From the NCBI RefSeq assembly GCF_039534165.1, contig NZ_BAAAUX010000019.1, positions 186,001-250,000 on the forward strand: 64,000 nt of DNA, in the 5' to 3' direction. Below are positions 26,058-35,644 of the stretch, in pieces; positions within the stretch are counted from its first letter, which is position 1, and each line of letters starts with the position of its first letter. The position numbers were made by a program, and so were the translations under genes. Under the pieces are notes generated by a model. That model had not been told where the DNA came from. It did not search any database and saw only the letters and a list, made by a program, of their open reading frames with translations. This DNA comes from Saccharopolyspora_D taberi. Its GTDB lineage: Bacteria > Actinomycetota > Actinomycetes > Mycobacteriales > Pseudonocardiaceae.

Positions 26058-26984
26058 TTACCGCGGTCGGTCCGATGTGGTCCGGCAGAGCGTCTGCACG
26101 AAGGCCCGCACCCGTGCCGTGTCGCCGTCACACCGCCAGATCAGGCCGTACTCGAGGGGTGGCGCGTCGCTGAGCGGCACGAAGGCGATGCCGGGACGGG
26201 CGTGGTACCGAGCGGCGCGCAGCGCGACGGGTGACACGCCCAGTCCGGACGCGACCATCGACAGTACCTCCGCCCAGTACACGGCGGAGGCAGCGTGTGT
26301 GATCGGCCGTCCCTGCGGCGTTGTCCGCGGATAGATGCTGTCCCGCCAGTACTGGGGACTGTCTCCTGATATGACGATCAGCGGGGTGCGTGCCAGGTCT
26401 TCCATGCAGACCGATCCGCACCGGGCGAACGGATGCTGCTCGGGCACCAGGAGGGCACGCGGCTCGGAGAAGATCACCGGCCCGGCGACCAGGTCGGGTT
26501 CGTCGACGGGGAACTCCGTGAGCTGCAAGTCCAGCTCGCCCGAGCGCAACGGCCCGAACGTGTCCCTGAGCTGCACCTCTTCGAGTTCGACGGCGCAGTC
26601 CGGGTAGGCGCGCCGGAAAAGCTTGGCGGTCTTGAGCACCATGTCGCTCGCCCATTGCGAGGAGAAGCCGACGCGCAGCGTCCCGGTGATGCCCTTGCCG
26701 ATGGTGACGGCCTGCGCGGTGACCTCCTGGATCTGCCGGTAGGCCGGCGCGAGGCCCTCGTAGAGCCGCCGCCCGGCGGGGGTCAGGGCGACCCGGCGGC
26801 TGGTGCGCTCGAACAGCACCACACCGAGGCGGCGTTCGAGCGCCTTGACGGTCTGGCTGACCCGCCCCTGGGCCAGCCCGAGCCGTTCGGTGGCGCGCCG
26901 GAAGTGCAGTTCCTCGGCCACGGCCAGGACGGCCTCGATCTCGTGGCGCTCCAACCCCGTTCCGGTTTGATTGGTGAGTCTCAC
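26058..26984 (-). CDS. LysR-family transcriptional regulator
   Basis: 308 residues. HTH: HEIEAVLAVAEELHFRRATERLGLAQGRVSQTVKALERRLGVVLFERTSRRVALTPAG. The effector domain follows (GTLRVGFSSQWASDMVL). It ends 11 bases from the tryptophan-dioxygenase-like gene (convergent) and is divergent from an NADPH:quinone reductase-like gene, which is its probable target. An inverted repeat lies in that 152-bp gap. Confidence 0.9.
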   Translation of the reverse strand: MRLTNQTGTGLERHEIEAVLAVAEELHFRRATERLGLAQGRVSQTVKALERRLGVVLFERTSRRVALTPAGRRLYEGLAPAYRQIQEVTAQAVTIGKGITGTLRVGFSSQWASDMVLKTAKLFRRAYPDCAVELEEVQLRDTFGPLRSGELDLQLTEFPVDEPDLVAGPVIFSEPRALLVPEQHPFARCGSVCMEDLARTPLIVISGDSPQYWRDSIYPRTTPQGRPITHAASAVYWAEVLSMVASGLGVSPVALRAARYHARPGIAFVPLSDAPPLEYGLIWRCDGDTARVRAFVQTLCRTTSDRPR

Positions 26985-27046
26985 GCATCGATGGTAGAGC
27001 AGATCGATCTCGTTCCAGCCCGTTCTTTCTCGCCAGTATGGGGCGG

Positions 27047-27074
27047 TGGACTGCGGAAGGGACCGCGCAGTCCA
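27047..27074. promoter_or_regulatory. Inverted repeat upstream of quinone-reductase-like gene
   Basis: TGGACTGCG and CGCAGTCCA are perfect 9-bp arms separated by ten bases, 63 bp before ATG 27137 in the LysR divergent gap. A regulator site is more likely than a terminator because both flanking genes read away from it. Confidence 0.55.
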
Positions 27075-27136
27075 TTGAGGACACCAATCTGCCTGAACGA
27101 ACCACCGGCACCGGCTGACCCCGTCGAGGAGAAACG

Positions 27137-28048
27137 ATGAAAGCGATCAGGACCTACGGCCGGGATGCCGGACTCGTGCTGGAGGACGCGCCGTACCCGC
27201 ATGCCGCCGAGAACGACGTCATCGTGAAGGTGCACGCGGCCGGCTTCACCCCGGGGGAGCTGGACTGGCCGGGCACCTGGACCGACCGCGCCGGCCGCGA
27301 CCGCACCCCGGTGATCCCCGGGCACGAGGTGTCCGGGGTGGTCGCCGAGCTGGGCTTGGGAACCACCGGACTGACCGTCGGGCAGCGGGTGTTCGGGCTG
27401 ACCGACTGGACGCGTGACGGAACCCTGGCCGAGTACGTCGCGGTGGAGGCCCGCAACCTGGCGCCGCTGCCCGCCTCGATCGATCACGTTCAGGCAGCCG
27501 CGCTCCCCCTCGCAGGGCTCACCGCCTGGCAAGGGCTGTTCGACCACGGGCGCCTGGAGACCGGTCAAACCGTGCTGGTCCACGGAGCGGCGGGAGGTGT
27601 CGGGTCGCTGGCGGTGCAACTGGCCCGGGACGCCGGAGCCCACGTGATCGGCACCGGGCGCACCGCCGACCGCGCCACCGCGCGGGAACTCGGAGCCGAG
27701 GTCTTCGTCGACCTCGAGACCGAGCGGCTGGAGGACGCCGGACCGGTGCACGTGGTGTTCGACGTCATCGGTGGGGAGATCCTCGACCGTTCGGCGTCGC
27801 TGGTGCGGCCCGGCGGCAGCCTGGTCACGATCGCCGCGCCGCCCAAGGTCCGGCCCGCCGATGGCCGCGCCGTGTTCTTCATCGTCGAACCCGACCGCAC
27901 CCAGCTCATCGACCTGGCTCGCCGGGTGCAGGACGGCCGTCTACGCCCGGTCGTGGGCGCGGTCCGCTCGCTGGCCGAGACCGGGACCGCGTTCACCAGC
28001 CGCCGCACCCCTGGCAAAACCATCATCCAGATCATCGACGAACCGTAA
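27137..28048 (+). CDS. NADP-dependent quinone reductase-like oxidoreductase
   Basis: 303 residues, zinc-free medium-chain reductase of the zeta-crystallin group. GHEVSGVVAELG marks the GroES fold but no zinc cysteines follow. The nucleotide motif is VLVHGAAGGVGSLAVQLARDAGAHVIGTGR. A GAGGAGAAACG site precedes ATG 27137. Its divergent LysR gene probably controls it in response to an electrophile or quinone. An MFS exporter lies downstream in the same direction, separated by two hairpins. Confidence 0.87.
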   Translation: MKAIRTYGRDAGLVLEDAPYPHAAENDVIVKVHAAGFTPGELDWPGTWTDRAGRDRTPVIPGHEVSGVVAELGLGTTGLTVGQRVFGLTDWTRDGTLAEYVAVEARNLAPLPASIDHVQAAALPLAGLTAWQGLFDHGRLETGQTVLVHGAAGGVGSLAVQLARDAGAHVIGTGRTADRATARELGAEVFVDLETERLEDAGPVHVVFDVIGGEILDRSASLVRPGGSLVTIAAPPKVRPADGRAVFFIVEPDRTQLIDLARRVQDGRLRPVVGAVRSLAETGTAFTSRRTPGKTIIQIIDEP

Positions 28049-28093
28049 GGGCTCAGCTGATGCCGCCCCCACCGGTTGGTGGCGGCCGACGGG

Positions 28094-28147
28094 GTGCGGA
28101 GTGCGGACTCTCACCAGCCCGGCACTACGGCAATCCGCGCTCCGCAC
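28094..28147 (+). promoter_or_regulatory. Long hairpin in leader of MFS gene
   Basis: GTGCGGAGTGCGGA and TCCGCGCTCCGCAC pair at 13 of 14 positions across a 26-base loop, ending 44 bases before the MFS start. A second GC-rich hairpin (about 28060-28084) lies just after the quinone-reductase stop. The first could be a terminator; this one is well placed as an attenuator or operator for the exporter. Confidence 0.45.
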
Positions 28148-28191
28148 CCGCAGCGGATCCCATCCACACCACGCAGAAAGGTAGACACGTC

Positions 28192-29385
28192 ATGGCCATC
28201 ACGGCCGAGGCCGCGGCCTCACCCGCCCGGACCCAACGCGCTCCACTCGCGCTGGCCGCCCTCGCCCTCGGTGCCTTCGGCATCGGACTCACCGAGTTCG
28301 TGATCGTCGGCCTGCTGGGCACCATCGGCAACGACCTGTCGGTCAGCATTCCGACCGCCGGTCTGCTGGTCAGCGGTTACGCCGTCGGTGTCGCGATCGG
28401 CGCCCCGATCATGACCGCGGCGGGCACCCGGGTACCCCGCAAGACCATGCTGATGATCCTGATGGGGATCTTCATCGTCGGAAACCTGCTGGCGGCACTG
28501 GCCCCCGACTACGGAACCCTGATGGCCGGGCGCATCGTCTCGGCGCTCACCCACGGCGCGTTCTTCGGCATCGGCTCCATCGTGGCGGCCGACCTGGTGG
28601 CCCCGGACCGCAAGGCCAGCGCCATCGCGATGATGTTCACCGGGCTCACCGCCGCCAACGTCGCCGGTGTGCCGCTGGGAACCTTCCTCGGGCAGCAGTT
28701 CGGCTGGCGCTCCACCTTCTGGGTGGTGAGCGCGATCGGCGTGGTCGCGCTGCTGGCCGTGGCCAGCCTGGTGCCGTCCCAGCCCCGCACCGAGCAGGGT
28801 GGTTTGCGCGGCGAGCTGACGGTGTTCCGCCGGCCGCAGGTGTGGCTGGCGCTGCTGGTCACCGCCCTGGGGTTCGGGGCGGTCTTCGCCGCCTTCACCT
28901 TCCTGGAGCCGATCATCACCGAGGTGACCGCGCTTCCGGACACCGCCGTGTCGTGGATCCTCGTGGTCTTCGGTCTGGGCTTGTTCCTGGGGAACGTGGT
29001 CGGCGGGAAGCTCGCCGACCGGGCCGTCATGCCCACCCTGTGCGGATCGCTGGCCGCCCTGACCGCGGTGCTGCTGGTGTTCACGGCCACCGCCCACGCC
29101 GTGGTGCCCGCCATCATCACGGTGTTCGCCTTGGGCGCCTTCGGTTTCGCGATCGTCCCGGCGGTCCAGATGCGAGTGCTCGACAAGGCCGCCGACGGAC
29201 CGGCGCTGGCTTCGGCGTCCAACATCTCCGGCTTCAACATCGGCATCGCCGCGGCCTCCTGGCTGGGCGGCGAGGCGATCGACGCCGGCCTCGGTCTCAC
29301 CGCCCCGTCGTGGATCGGCGCGATCATGGCCGCCGCCGCGCTGGCCGTGGCCCTGCTGTCCGCCGCACTCGACCGCCGGCGCTAG
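28192..29385 (+). CDS. MFS transporter (Cmx/AraJ-like)
   Basis: 397 residues from ATG 28192 (AAAGG site upstream); twelve hydrophobic segments. LALGAFGIGLTEFVIVGLLGTIGNDL is the characteristic TM1 region of sugar-efflux/chloramphenicol-resistance exporters; AAGTRVPRKTMLM is the loop 2-3 motif and TAANVAGVPLGTFLGQ the motif C equivalent. It lies downstream of the quinone-reductase-like gene and may share its induction. The substrate is unknown; the family name does not prove drug resistance. Confidence 0.87.
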   Translation: MAITAEAAASPARTQRAPLALAALALGAFGIGLTEFVIVGLLGTIGNDLSVSIPTAGLLVSGYAVGVAIGAPIMTAAGTRVPRKTMLMILMGIFIVGNLLAALAPDYGTLMAGRIVSALTHGAFFGIGSIVAADLVAPDRKASAIAMMFTGLTAANVAGVPLGTFLGQQFGWRSTFWVVSAIGVVALLAVASLVPSQPRTEQGGLRGELTVFRRPQVWLALLVTALGFGAVFAAFTFLEPIITEVTALPDTAVSWILVVFGLGLFLGNVVGGKLADRAVMPTLCGSLAALTAVLLVFTATAHAVVPAIITVFALGAFGFAIVPAVQMRVLDKAADGPALASASNISGFNIGIAAASWLGGEAIDAGLGLTAPSWIGAIMAAAALAVALLSAALDRRR

Positions 29386-29414
29386 AACCGGGGCATGCCG
29401 TCGGCGGCACTGAG

Positions 29415-30086
29415 CTACTGCTCGGAGCGTCGGGTGGGCAGGTTCCAGCGGATGCGGCCACCGGGTTTGTAGATCGAGAGCCACGTGGCGGCACCGATCG
29501 TGAGGATGTGGAACACGGCCATGCCAACGAGGTTGACCTGCGCACCGACGAGATCGCCAGTGCGCGGGGTGCCAGGGGGCTGCAGGGCGGTGGCGATCCA
29601 GCCGGGTGTGAGGCTGGCGGTGATCGAGATCGTGGCGACGACCAGGACCAGCTTGACCAGCGGCCAGTAGTACTTCGCGATCCCCCACTTGGTGCCGACG
29701 GAGAGGATGAGCCCGGTACCCAGGGTGATCAGCGACGCGGGGCGGGCGAGGGAGCCGATGAGCAGCTCGTGGAACTCGTAGCCGGCGCGCAGGATCGCGG
29801 CGTCGGACTGGGTCATTGCCGCGACGGTGAGCACGAACGTCACCGCGGCGATCCCGAACCAGCCCACACCGGCGATGACGTGCAGGAGCAACACCACGCG
29901 CCGCGCACGTGCGGAGAGCCGGCGTCGGGACCGCTGGACCCTGCCGGTCCGCGCCGTCGCGGGCTCGGTGGCGACTGGGTGTCCGCCACCCGGAGAGGAA
30001 GGCTGCCGGGTCTTGTCGGGGGCTCCAGGACGGGGTCGGGTTCGTGCGGACGCGGTCTCGGCTTGGGCGGCGGGCGTCATGTTCAC
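29415..30086 (-). CDS. Integral membrane protein of unknown function (DUF2269-like)
   Basis: About 223 residues. A hydrophilic, arginine/proline-rich N-terminus of ~60 residues precedes four transmembrane helices: VVLLLHVIAGVGWFGIAAVTFVL, LIGSLARPASLITLGTGLIL, LVKLVLVVATISITASL and LVGMAVFHILTIGAATWLSI. The pattern resembles DUF2269-type proteins. The start is uncertain: GTG 30092, GTG 30086 and ATG 30080 all lie near one GAGGAG; 30086 has the best spacing. It is divergent from a two-component system and may be its target. Confidence 0.65.
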   Translation of the reverse strand: MNMTPAAQAETASARTRPRPGAPDKTRQPSSPGGGHPVATEPATARTGRVQRSRRRLSARARRVVLLLHVIAGVGWFGIAAVTFVLTVAAMTQSDAAILRAGYEFHELLIGSLARPASLITLGTGLILSVGTKWGIAKYYWPLVKLVLVVATISITASLTPGWIATALQPPGTPRTGDLVGAQVNLVGMAVFHILTIGAATWLSIYKPGGRIRWNLPTRRSEQ

Positions 30087-30274
30087 GGTCACGGCTCCTC
30101 GGTTCGTCGCGTGCCACAAGTACGTCGAGCAATGATCGGCCGGGCGCGGTTTCCCGGGCATCGTCACCAGCGTTGATTCGCGGGTACGCAGCCCTGCGTA
30201 CTCCGCGGCGTTTCATGATCGGACGCCTCTATGCTTCGGTGGTGCTGCGGAGATCGACAGGAGGTCGCGGGGGC

Positions 30275-31366
30275 GTGCCAGGGCTGCGAGTCGTCCTGGT
30301 TGCCGTCGGACTGGCCGTCCTCGTAGGCGTCGGCTCGAACTTCGCTGCGTCTGTCGAGGGCTGGGAGCGTTCACCGGACGCGTGGGCCTCGCTGGTGGCG
30401 GCGGTGACGGCCGGTGCGCTGGCCTGGTCGCGGGCGGGCTCTGTGGTGATGCTGGCCGTGGTTGCTGCCGGAACGAGCGTCTACCTGGTCGGCGGATACC
30501 CGCCAGGGCCGGTCCTGCTCTGCCTGGTGGTCGCGACGTTCCAGGTCGCCCGCGTCCGGCCGGTCCGGGTCTCCCTGCCGGCGTGTGGCGTGGCCGCCGC
30601 CGTTGTCGTGGCCGCGCTGCTGGTCAACGTCGCGGACCAGAGCAGCCTCTCGCTGATCGTCGGCCTCGCCTGTGTGAACTGGCTGGTCGCGCCCTGGTCG
30701 CTGGGCACGCTGGTCCAGGTCCGGACCGTGGCCGCGGCCCGGCTGCGCACCGAACTGGTCGAACGAGGGGCGCTGGAGGAACGCGTGCGCGTGGCCGGAG
30801 AAGTGCACGATGTCGCCGGCCACGGCTTCTCGGTGATCGCGATGCAGGCCGGCGTCGCGCTGCTCGTGCTCGACGACGATCCGGCCCAGGCCCGCAAGTC
30901 GCTCCAGGCCATCCGGTCCACCAGCACCGATGCGCTGAGCGACCTCCGCGTCGCGCTCAGCCTGATGCAGGGGGCGGAGACTCCCGGACTCGACGGGCTG
31001 CCCCGGCTGGCCGAACGCGTCCGGAGCGCGGGGCTGCCGGTCGACCTGCACGTGGAATCGATGAACGATCTGCCGGCGGACCTCGATGCCGCCGTCTACC
31101 GGGTGGTCCAGGAGTCACTGACCAACGTCCTGCGGCACGCGGGCCGGGCCCGGGCGCGGGTCCAGATCTTCCGCGAGAACGGCGACCTGCTCGTCGAGAT
31201 CGCCGACGACGGCAGCGGGTCGCCGAAGCAGTCCGACGGGCGGGGACTGGCCGGGATGCGCTCCCGGACAGAGGCCCTGGGCGGCACGCTCACCGCGGGG
31301 CCGGGCGACGAAGGCGGGTTCCGGGTACGCGCCCGGATCCCCGTTCCGGAAGGAGCGGAGCAATGA
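30275..31366 (+). CDS. NarL-type sensor histidine kinase
   Basis: 363 residues from GTG 30275, with AGGAGG ten bases upstream. Residues 1-145 hold about five hydrophobic helices with short loops and no large sensor domain, so it probably senses within the membrane. The HisKA_3 dimerisation box is VAGEVHDVAGHGFSVIAMQ, with the phospho-accepting histidine. The ATPase domain has QESLTNVLRHAG (N box) and IADDGSG. The stop overlaps the response regulator start as ATGA. The membrane protein divergent from it is a candidate target or accessory. Confidence 0.9.
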   Translation: MPGLRVVLVAVGLAVLVGVGSNFAASVEGWERSPDAWASLVAAVTAGALAWSRAGSVVMLAVVAAGTSVYLVGGYPPGPVLLCLVVATFQVARVRPVRVSLPACGVAAAVVVAALLVNVADQSSLSLIVGLACVNWLVAPWSLGTLVQVRTVAAARLRTELVERGALEERVRVAGEVHDVAGHGFSVIAMQAGVALLVLDDDPAQARKSLQAIRSTSTDALSDLRVALSLMQGAETPGLDGLPRLAERVRSAGLPVDLHVESMNDLPADLDAAVYRVVQESLTNVLRHAGRARARVQIFRENGDLLVEIADDGSGSPKQSDGRGLAGMRSRTEALGGTLTAGPGDEGGFRVRARIPVPEGAEQ

Positions 31367-32028
31367 TCCGGGTGGCGCTGGCCGATGACCAGGCGCTGGT
31401 GCGGATGGGCCTGCGGGTGCTCATCGAACGCGAGAACGACCTGGAACTCGTCGGTGAGGCCGAGGACGGGGCGGCCGCGGTCGAGCTGGTCCGGCGGACC
31501 ACTCCCGACGTCCTCCTCCTCGACGTGAAAATGCCGGGAATGGACGGGCTTCAAGCGCTGCGCTCCATCACCGGCGATCCGGCCCTCGAAGGCACCCGCG
31601 TCGTCATCGTGACGACCTTCGAGACCGAGGAGTACGTCTTCACCGCCCTCCAGGCAGGCGCCAGCGGATTCGTCCTCAAGGACGCCGACCCCGTGGAGCT
31701 GGTTCAGGCCATCCGGGTGGCCGCGGCCGGTGAAGCACTCCTGTCCCCGTCGGTCACCCGCCGCGTTGTCACGCACTTCGCCCGCCACATCGCGGGCGGC
31801 ACCACCACGCCCTCGGCTCTGGACGAGCTGACCGACCGCGAACGAGAGATCGTCGCCTGGGTGGCGACCGGACGCTCGAACGACGAGATCGCCCAAGAAC
31901 TCTTCCTGAGCCCCGCGACCGTCCGCACCCACGTCGGCCGCGCCACCATGAAGCTCGGCGCCCGGGACCGCGCCCAACTCGTCGTTTTCGCCGTGCGTGC
32001 GGGCCTGACCCTCCCCGGCGACCCGTGA
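31363..32028 (+). CDS. NarL/LuxR-family response regulator
   Basis: 221 residues. Receiver domain with the acidic pair LADDQ, the phosphorylation site LLLDVKMPGMDG, VIVTTF and FVLKDADP (conserved lysine). A LuxR-type helix-turn-helix follows: LTDREREIVAWVATGRSNDEIAQELFLSPATVRTHVGRAT. It is translationally coupled (ATGA) to the histidine kinase gene and forms a complete two-component system with it. The signal is unknown. Confidence 0.93.
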   Translation: MIRVALADDQALVRMGLRVLIERENDLELVGEAEDGAAAVELVRRTTPDVLLLDVKMPGMDGLQALRSITGDPALEGTRVVIVTTFETEEYVFTALQAGASGFVLKDADPVELVQAIRVAAAGEALLSPSVTRRVVTHFARHIAGGTTTPSALDELTDREREIVAWVATGRSNDEIAQELFLSPATVRTHVGRATMKLGARDRAQLVVFAVRAGLTLPGDP

Positions 32029-32054
32029 GTGCCTAGGGATGACGTGCCGGGCAG

Positions 32055-32900
32055 CTACGGCCGGACCGGTGCGGCTTCCGCTCCCCGGCGCCTGCCGATG
32101 ACGAGGATCGCCAGCGCCGGGATGACCACGGCAGCGGCGCTGACCGCGGCCGCGGTGGCCGGTGTCAGGACGGTGGCGTCGATGGCGGAAGCGATCACGA
32201 CGAGGACCGAGGTGGCCGCGTAGGTTCCGGTGGCGATGCGGATCAGGCGCAGCCGTGCCGCCTCCGGACGCGACGAGCGGCCCAGCAGCCAGGCCAGCGC
32301 GGGCAGCAGCAGGATGGCGTGCATGGTCACCGCATGCGCCGGCCGCAGGAAACCGGCCAGCTCGTACGCCGCTTGCTGATGGCCCGAGCCCTCCAGCGTG
32401 AGGCCGCGGGCGATCATGACCGCGCCGAGGGCCATGGACGCCACCAACGCCACCAGCCCGGCCCGCACGGCCAGCCGCATGCTGGCCGGAACCGCCGAGC
32501 CGGAACCGGTGCGGAACGCGGCGATGGTCAGCGCGACCACCACGACGATCAGCGCGACCCCGCCTGCGGCGAGGGACCGGGCCACGATGCTGTCGAACGT
32601 GGTCTCCAGGTTGAAGTGGGATGGAACGCCTCGCCACGCCTGCATCGAGGTCAGGCCCACCTCCAGCACCGAGGCCGCGGCGAAGATCCCGAGCAGCAGG
32701 CTCCGGGCCCGGTCGCCCAGTCGCACGAACCCGGAGATCCAGGTGAGGGTGAGCACGCTGGCGCCGAAGGACAGGCCGAAGGTGATCGGCTTCCGCCAGG
32801 AGACCGGACCGTCCCACGCCCCGCCGTCGATGGCGAAGACGACCAGATGAAGTCCGGCGACGGCGAGCAGCAGCAGGCCGATCAGGTAGTGGATACGCAT
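32055..32900 (-). CDS. Multispan membrane protein of unknown function
   Basis: 281 residues, about seven to eight transmembrane helices starting immediately at MRIHYLIGLLLLAVAGLHLVVFAI. Polar spots within the membrane part include GPVSWRKPITFGLSFG and FLRPAHAVTMHAILLLPALAW, with histidines that could bind haem or metal, but I do not recognise the family with confidence. It converges on the response regulator gene 26 bases away. The 250 bases between it and the next minus-strand gene contain nothing supportable. Confidence 0.7.
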   Translation of the reverse strand: MRIHYLIGLLLLAVAGLHLVVFAIDGGAWDGPVSWRKPITFGLSFGASVLTLTWISGFVRLGDRARSLLLGIFAAASVLEVGLTSMQAWRGVPSHFNLETTFDSIVARSLAAGGVALIVVVVALTIAAFRTGSGSAVPASMRLAVRAGLVALVASMALGAVMIARGLTLEGSGHQQAAYELAGFLRPAHAVTMHAILLLPALAWLLGRSSRPEAARLRLIRIATGTYAATSVLVVIASAIDATVLTPATAAAVSAAAVVIPALAILVIGRRRGAEAAPVRP

Positions 32901-33153
32901 GGAAGTCCTTCGTCAGCTGAACGGGACGCCGATGGATGAGCGACAGCCGCACGCGGGAACCCGGGACTCGTGACGGCCGTGAGGTCGCCGTAGCGCTTGG
33001 TCAGCACCGTGTTTCGGCGGACTGCTCTATCGTCGGTGGACACGCCCGTCGCGTCGTCGACCGTCGTGCGTATCTGCCGCTACGTCGTGGTGCGTACGCG
33101 CGCTCTTCATCCAGCCCGGCGCCTCGGGTCAGCTTCTGACGGACTTGCAGCGG

Positions 33154-33672
33154 TTACCCGGCGGTGAGCTTCGCGATGTCGGGGGCGTAAACGGTCATCC
33201 AGTGCGGGTGCAGCCGGTAGAAGACCACGTCGTTGTCCCAGTCGAAAGCATCATCGCCGTAGAAGTCCTTGAAGTACGCGAGCAGGTCCGGCCAGTCCGA
33301 AGCCGGCTCGCCGTCCTCGGGGTTGAGGACCTCCACCGTGCCGTGCGTGAACACCCCCAGGTCCTCGCCGCGCATGTGCGCGACGCTGGCGGCGGGGCGG
33401 GCAGCGAGGTGGCGAGCCTTGGCCGCGCTGCGCGCCGTGCCGAAGTACCACCTGCCGTGCAGGAAATGCCCGTCCGCACCGCTGATCCGCGGCTCCCCCT
33501 TCGCCGTCACGGTGGACAGGGCGAGCGTGCACATGCCGGTCAGGACCTGGGTGAGCTGAACGGCGGTCAGGGTGCGCTCGGTGACGATCGAGCGGAGGTG
33601 CGTGGTGGAGCGGGACAGGGAAGCGTCGAGCAGCGCTTGAAGCTCGTTGAGCTCTTCGGAGGTTTCACGCAT
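33154..33672 (-). CDS. Pyridoxamine 5'-phosphate oxidase-fold (flavin/F420-binding split-barrel) protein
   Basis: 172 residues from ATG 33672. The split-barrel signature is LALSTVTAKGEPRISGADGHFLHGRWYFGTARSAAKARHLAARPAASVAHMRG. Members bind FMN, F420 or haem and act on small molecules. The enzyme is probably not true PdxH, since the PLP-binding residues are not evident. It stands alone; upstream DNA is decayed sequence including a SulP remnant. Confidence 0.78.
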   Translation of the reverse strand: MRETSEELNELQALLDASLSRSTTHLRSIVTERTLTAVQLTQVLTGMCTLALSTVTAKGEPRISGADGHFLHGRWYFGTARSAAKARHLAARPAASVAHMRGEDLGVFTHGTVEVLNPEDGEPASDWPDLLAYFKDFYGDDAFDWDNDVVFYRLHPHWMTVYAPDIAKLTAG

Positions 33673-33954
33673 AGGGCCACAGTAGCCAAGACGGACCGTC
33701 CACAATGCCGAACCTGATCAAGACGCTCAGCCTGGACTTCGACCGCGATGGGCTGGGGATTTCCCCCGGGCCTCCTCGTTCCTGATCGCCCCGTGCGACC
33801 GCCGAGAACCCCTGCGAGGACTGCGCACCGCCGAGGAATTCGCCGCCACGCTCCGAGCGCACCTCGACGCCGCGAAGCGCACACGGCAGTAGCCGTCGCG
33901 CCGGACGATCGCAACGCTGACCCGACGCCCGCGCGAAACCGAGGCGTGCCCTGG

Positions 33955-34204
33955 TGATCCCTGCCCTCATCCAGCAAAGGGCGTGTGACGCGATCCCGTA
34001 CTCCATCTCGTTCTCGATCACCGCCGGCCTGGATCCCAGCGTCGGGTTGTTCGTCTCGTTCACGATGGCCGTGGTCATCGCGATCGTCGCGGACGCCCCA
34101 CGATGATCTCCGCCGCCATTGGCGCCATCGCCCTCGTGGTGGCGTCGCTGGCCCGGGAACACGGCATGGGCTACCTGATCGGGCCCCGGGCTCCAGCACC
34201 CCAG
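33955..34204 (+). pseudogene. SulP-family anion transporter remnant
   Basis: The frame from 33955 reads IPYSISFSITAGLDPSVGLF followed by VSFTMAVVIAIVADAPR, and a shifted frame continues MISAAIGAIALVVASLAREHGMGYLIG. Joined, these match the N-terminal two to three transmembrane segments of SulP transporters (PEAIAFSIIAGVDPxVGLxAS, GRPxMISAATGA). The rest (about 400 residues) is missing and a frameshift lies near 34103. The preceding 33700-33950 contains broken reading frames that I cannot assign. Confidence 0.75.
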
Positions 34205-34353
34205 TGACGTCCCTGCTCTGGAACGCCGACGCTCGCGGTGGGAAACTGCCAGCCCGATACTGCAGACCGGCAGGAGCACACCCCCGCAGAAAGCAGAATC
34301 GGAACATCCGCCCGTCGGCACGAGCGGACGATCGGCAAGAGGTCAGATCCTGG

Positions 34354-35487
34354 TTAGGTCTGGGCGGGTCGGCGGTCGGTGGGGATTCCGTTGCGCCAGA
34401 TCGTGTGGATGTCGCGCAGGGCCTGGATGTTCTCGGTGGCGTCGCCGTTGACCAGCACCAGATCGGCCCGGTGGCCGGGGGCGAGCAGCCCTCTGCCTTC
34501 GAGACCGAACCGCCGCGCCGGGATGCCAGTAGCCGAACGCAACGCGTCGACCGGACTCAGTCTCGCGTCGACGAGCAAGCCGAGTTCGGAGAGCAGGCTG
34601 ACACCGCGTGCGGTTCCCGGGTTCGCGGCGTCGGTTCCGACCAGCACCGGAACACCCTTGGCATGCAGTGCACGAACGTTCTCCCGCGCGACATCGAACA
34701 GTCCCGGCTTGCACTTGGCACGCAAGTTCAGCCCATCCCGCTGCTCCTGAGACAAATACGGCGCCAGCAGCGGGTCTCCCAGCAGCTGATCCGCTTCTCC
34801 CGCGCAGCTCAACGCGTTGAACACGGTCAACGTCGCGATGACGAAGGCGCCGCGACGTCGCGCGAGATCGACGACGTCGTCGGGCATCGGATCCGCGGGC
34901 ACATGCGCGAGTCCATCGGCACCCGCTTCCAGCGCAACACGGGCATCGCGCTGCCGAACCACGTGCACGACGCAACGGGCACCGAACTCGTGTGCTGCTT
35001 CGATCGCGTACTCCACCTGCCTGTCGCTGAGCGTGGGATAGTGCCCGCCCCACAGGCTGCCGTCATCCTTGATGACTTTGATGTAATCAGAGCCTTCGGC
35101 CAAGCGCTCACGGACGAATCGCGCAACGTCCTCACGATCCGCGTCAGGAGAGACAGTGGGGATCGGGCCGTATTCCGTGCCGTGCCCGCCAGGAACGGTG
35201 ACCAGTGTCCCTGCGGTCCACACATCGGAGAACCGGGTGGGTGCCGCGGATTCGCGCTGTTGCCGGTACGGCCCGAGATGCTCCAGGAACGTGAACATGT
35301 CCAACTCGGTGGTGACGCCGAAGCGAACCGGATCTGCGCGAAGTCCGAACGCGTGCACGTGGGCGTCGATCAGCCCAGGCAGCAACGTTTTCCCACGCCC
35401 GTCGACGATGTCGATGCCGGAAGGCATCGGGCCGCCGACCGCGAGGATGTGGGGTCCGCCTACTGATTCGCGCCGATCCCGAGGCAC
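34354..35487 (-). CDS. Amidohydrolase-family metallohydrolase, possibly 5'-truncated
   Basis: 377 residues from GTG 35487. The metal site is intact: LPGLIDAHVHAFG (HxH), a candidate carbamylated lysine in YIKVIKDDG, CVVHVV and GLAHV histidines, and VLVGTDAA (aspartate). The C-terminus returns to the composite beta-sandwich (APGHRADLVLVNGD). The N-terminal beta-sandwich strands that normally open such proteins (a VFDG-type segment) are missing, and upstream DNA does not supply them, so roughly 25-30 residues may have been lost. Activity is uncertain; imidazolonepropionase-like or prolidase-like hydrolases are the nearest kinds. Confidence 0.7.
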   Translation of the reverse strand: MPRDRRESVGGPHILAVGGPMPSGIDIVDGRGKTLLPGLIDAHVHAFGLRADPVRFGVTTELDMFTFLEHLGPYRQQRESAAPTRFSDVWTAGTLVTVPGGHGTEYGPIPTVSPDADREDVARFVRERLAEGSDYIKVIKDDGSLWGGHYPTLSDRQVEYAIEAAHEFGARCVVHVVRQRDARVALEAGADGLAHVPADPMPDDVVDLARRRGAFVIATLTVFNALSCAGEADQLLGDPLLAPYLSQEQRDGLNLRAKCKPGLFDVARENVRALHAKGVPVLVGTDAANPGTARGVSLLSELGLLVDARLSPVDALRSATGIPARRFGLEGRGLLAPGHRADLVLVNGDATENIQALRDIHTIWRNGIPTDRRPAQT

Positions 35488-35644
35488 TCATGGCGCCACA
35501 CCCCCAGTGACTCACGTGCGATCCACACCAGGAAACCAGCAAGGTCAACCCCGCGCATTTGCCCCCCGACGATGCCACCGTGCTCTAGGACAGGCGCACG
35601 GACGACCTCGTGACGGAGCGCCTGACCCAGCAAAAAGATCGCAG

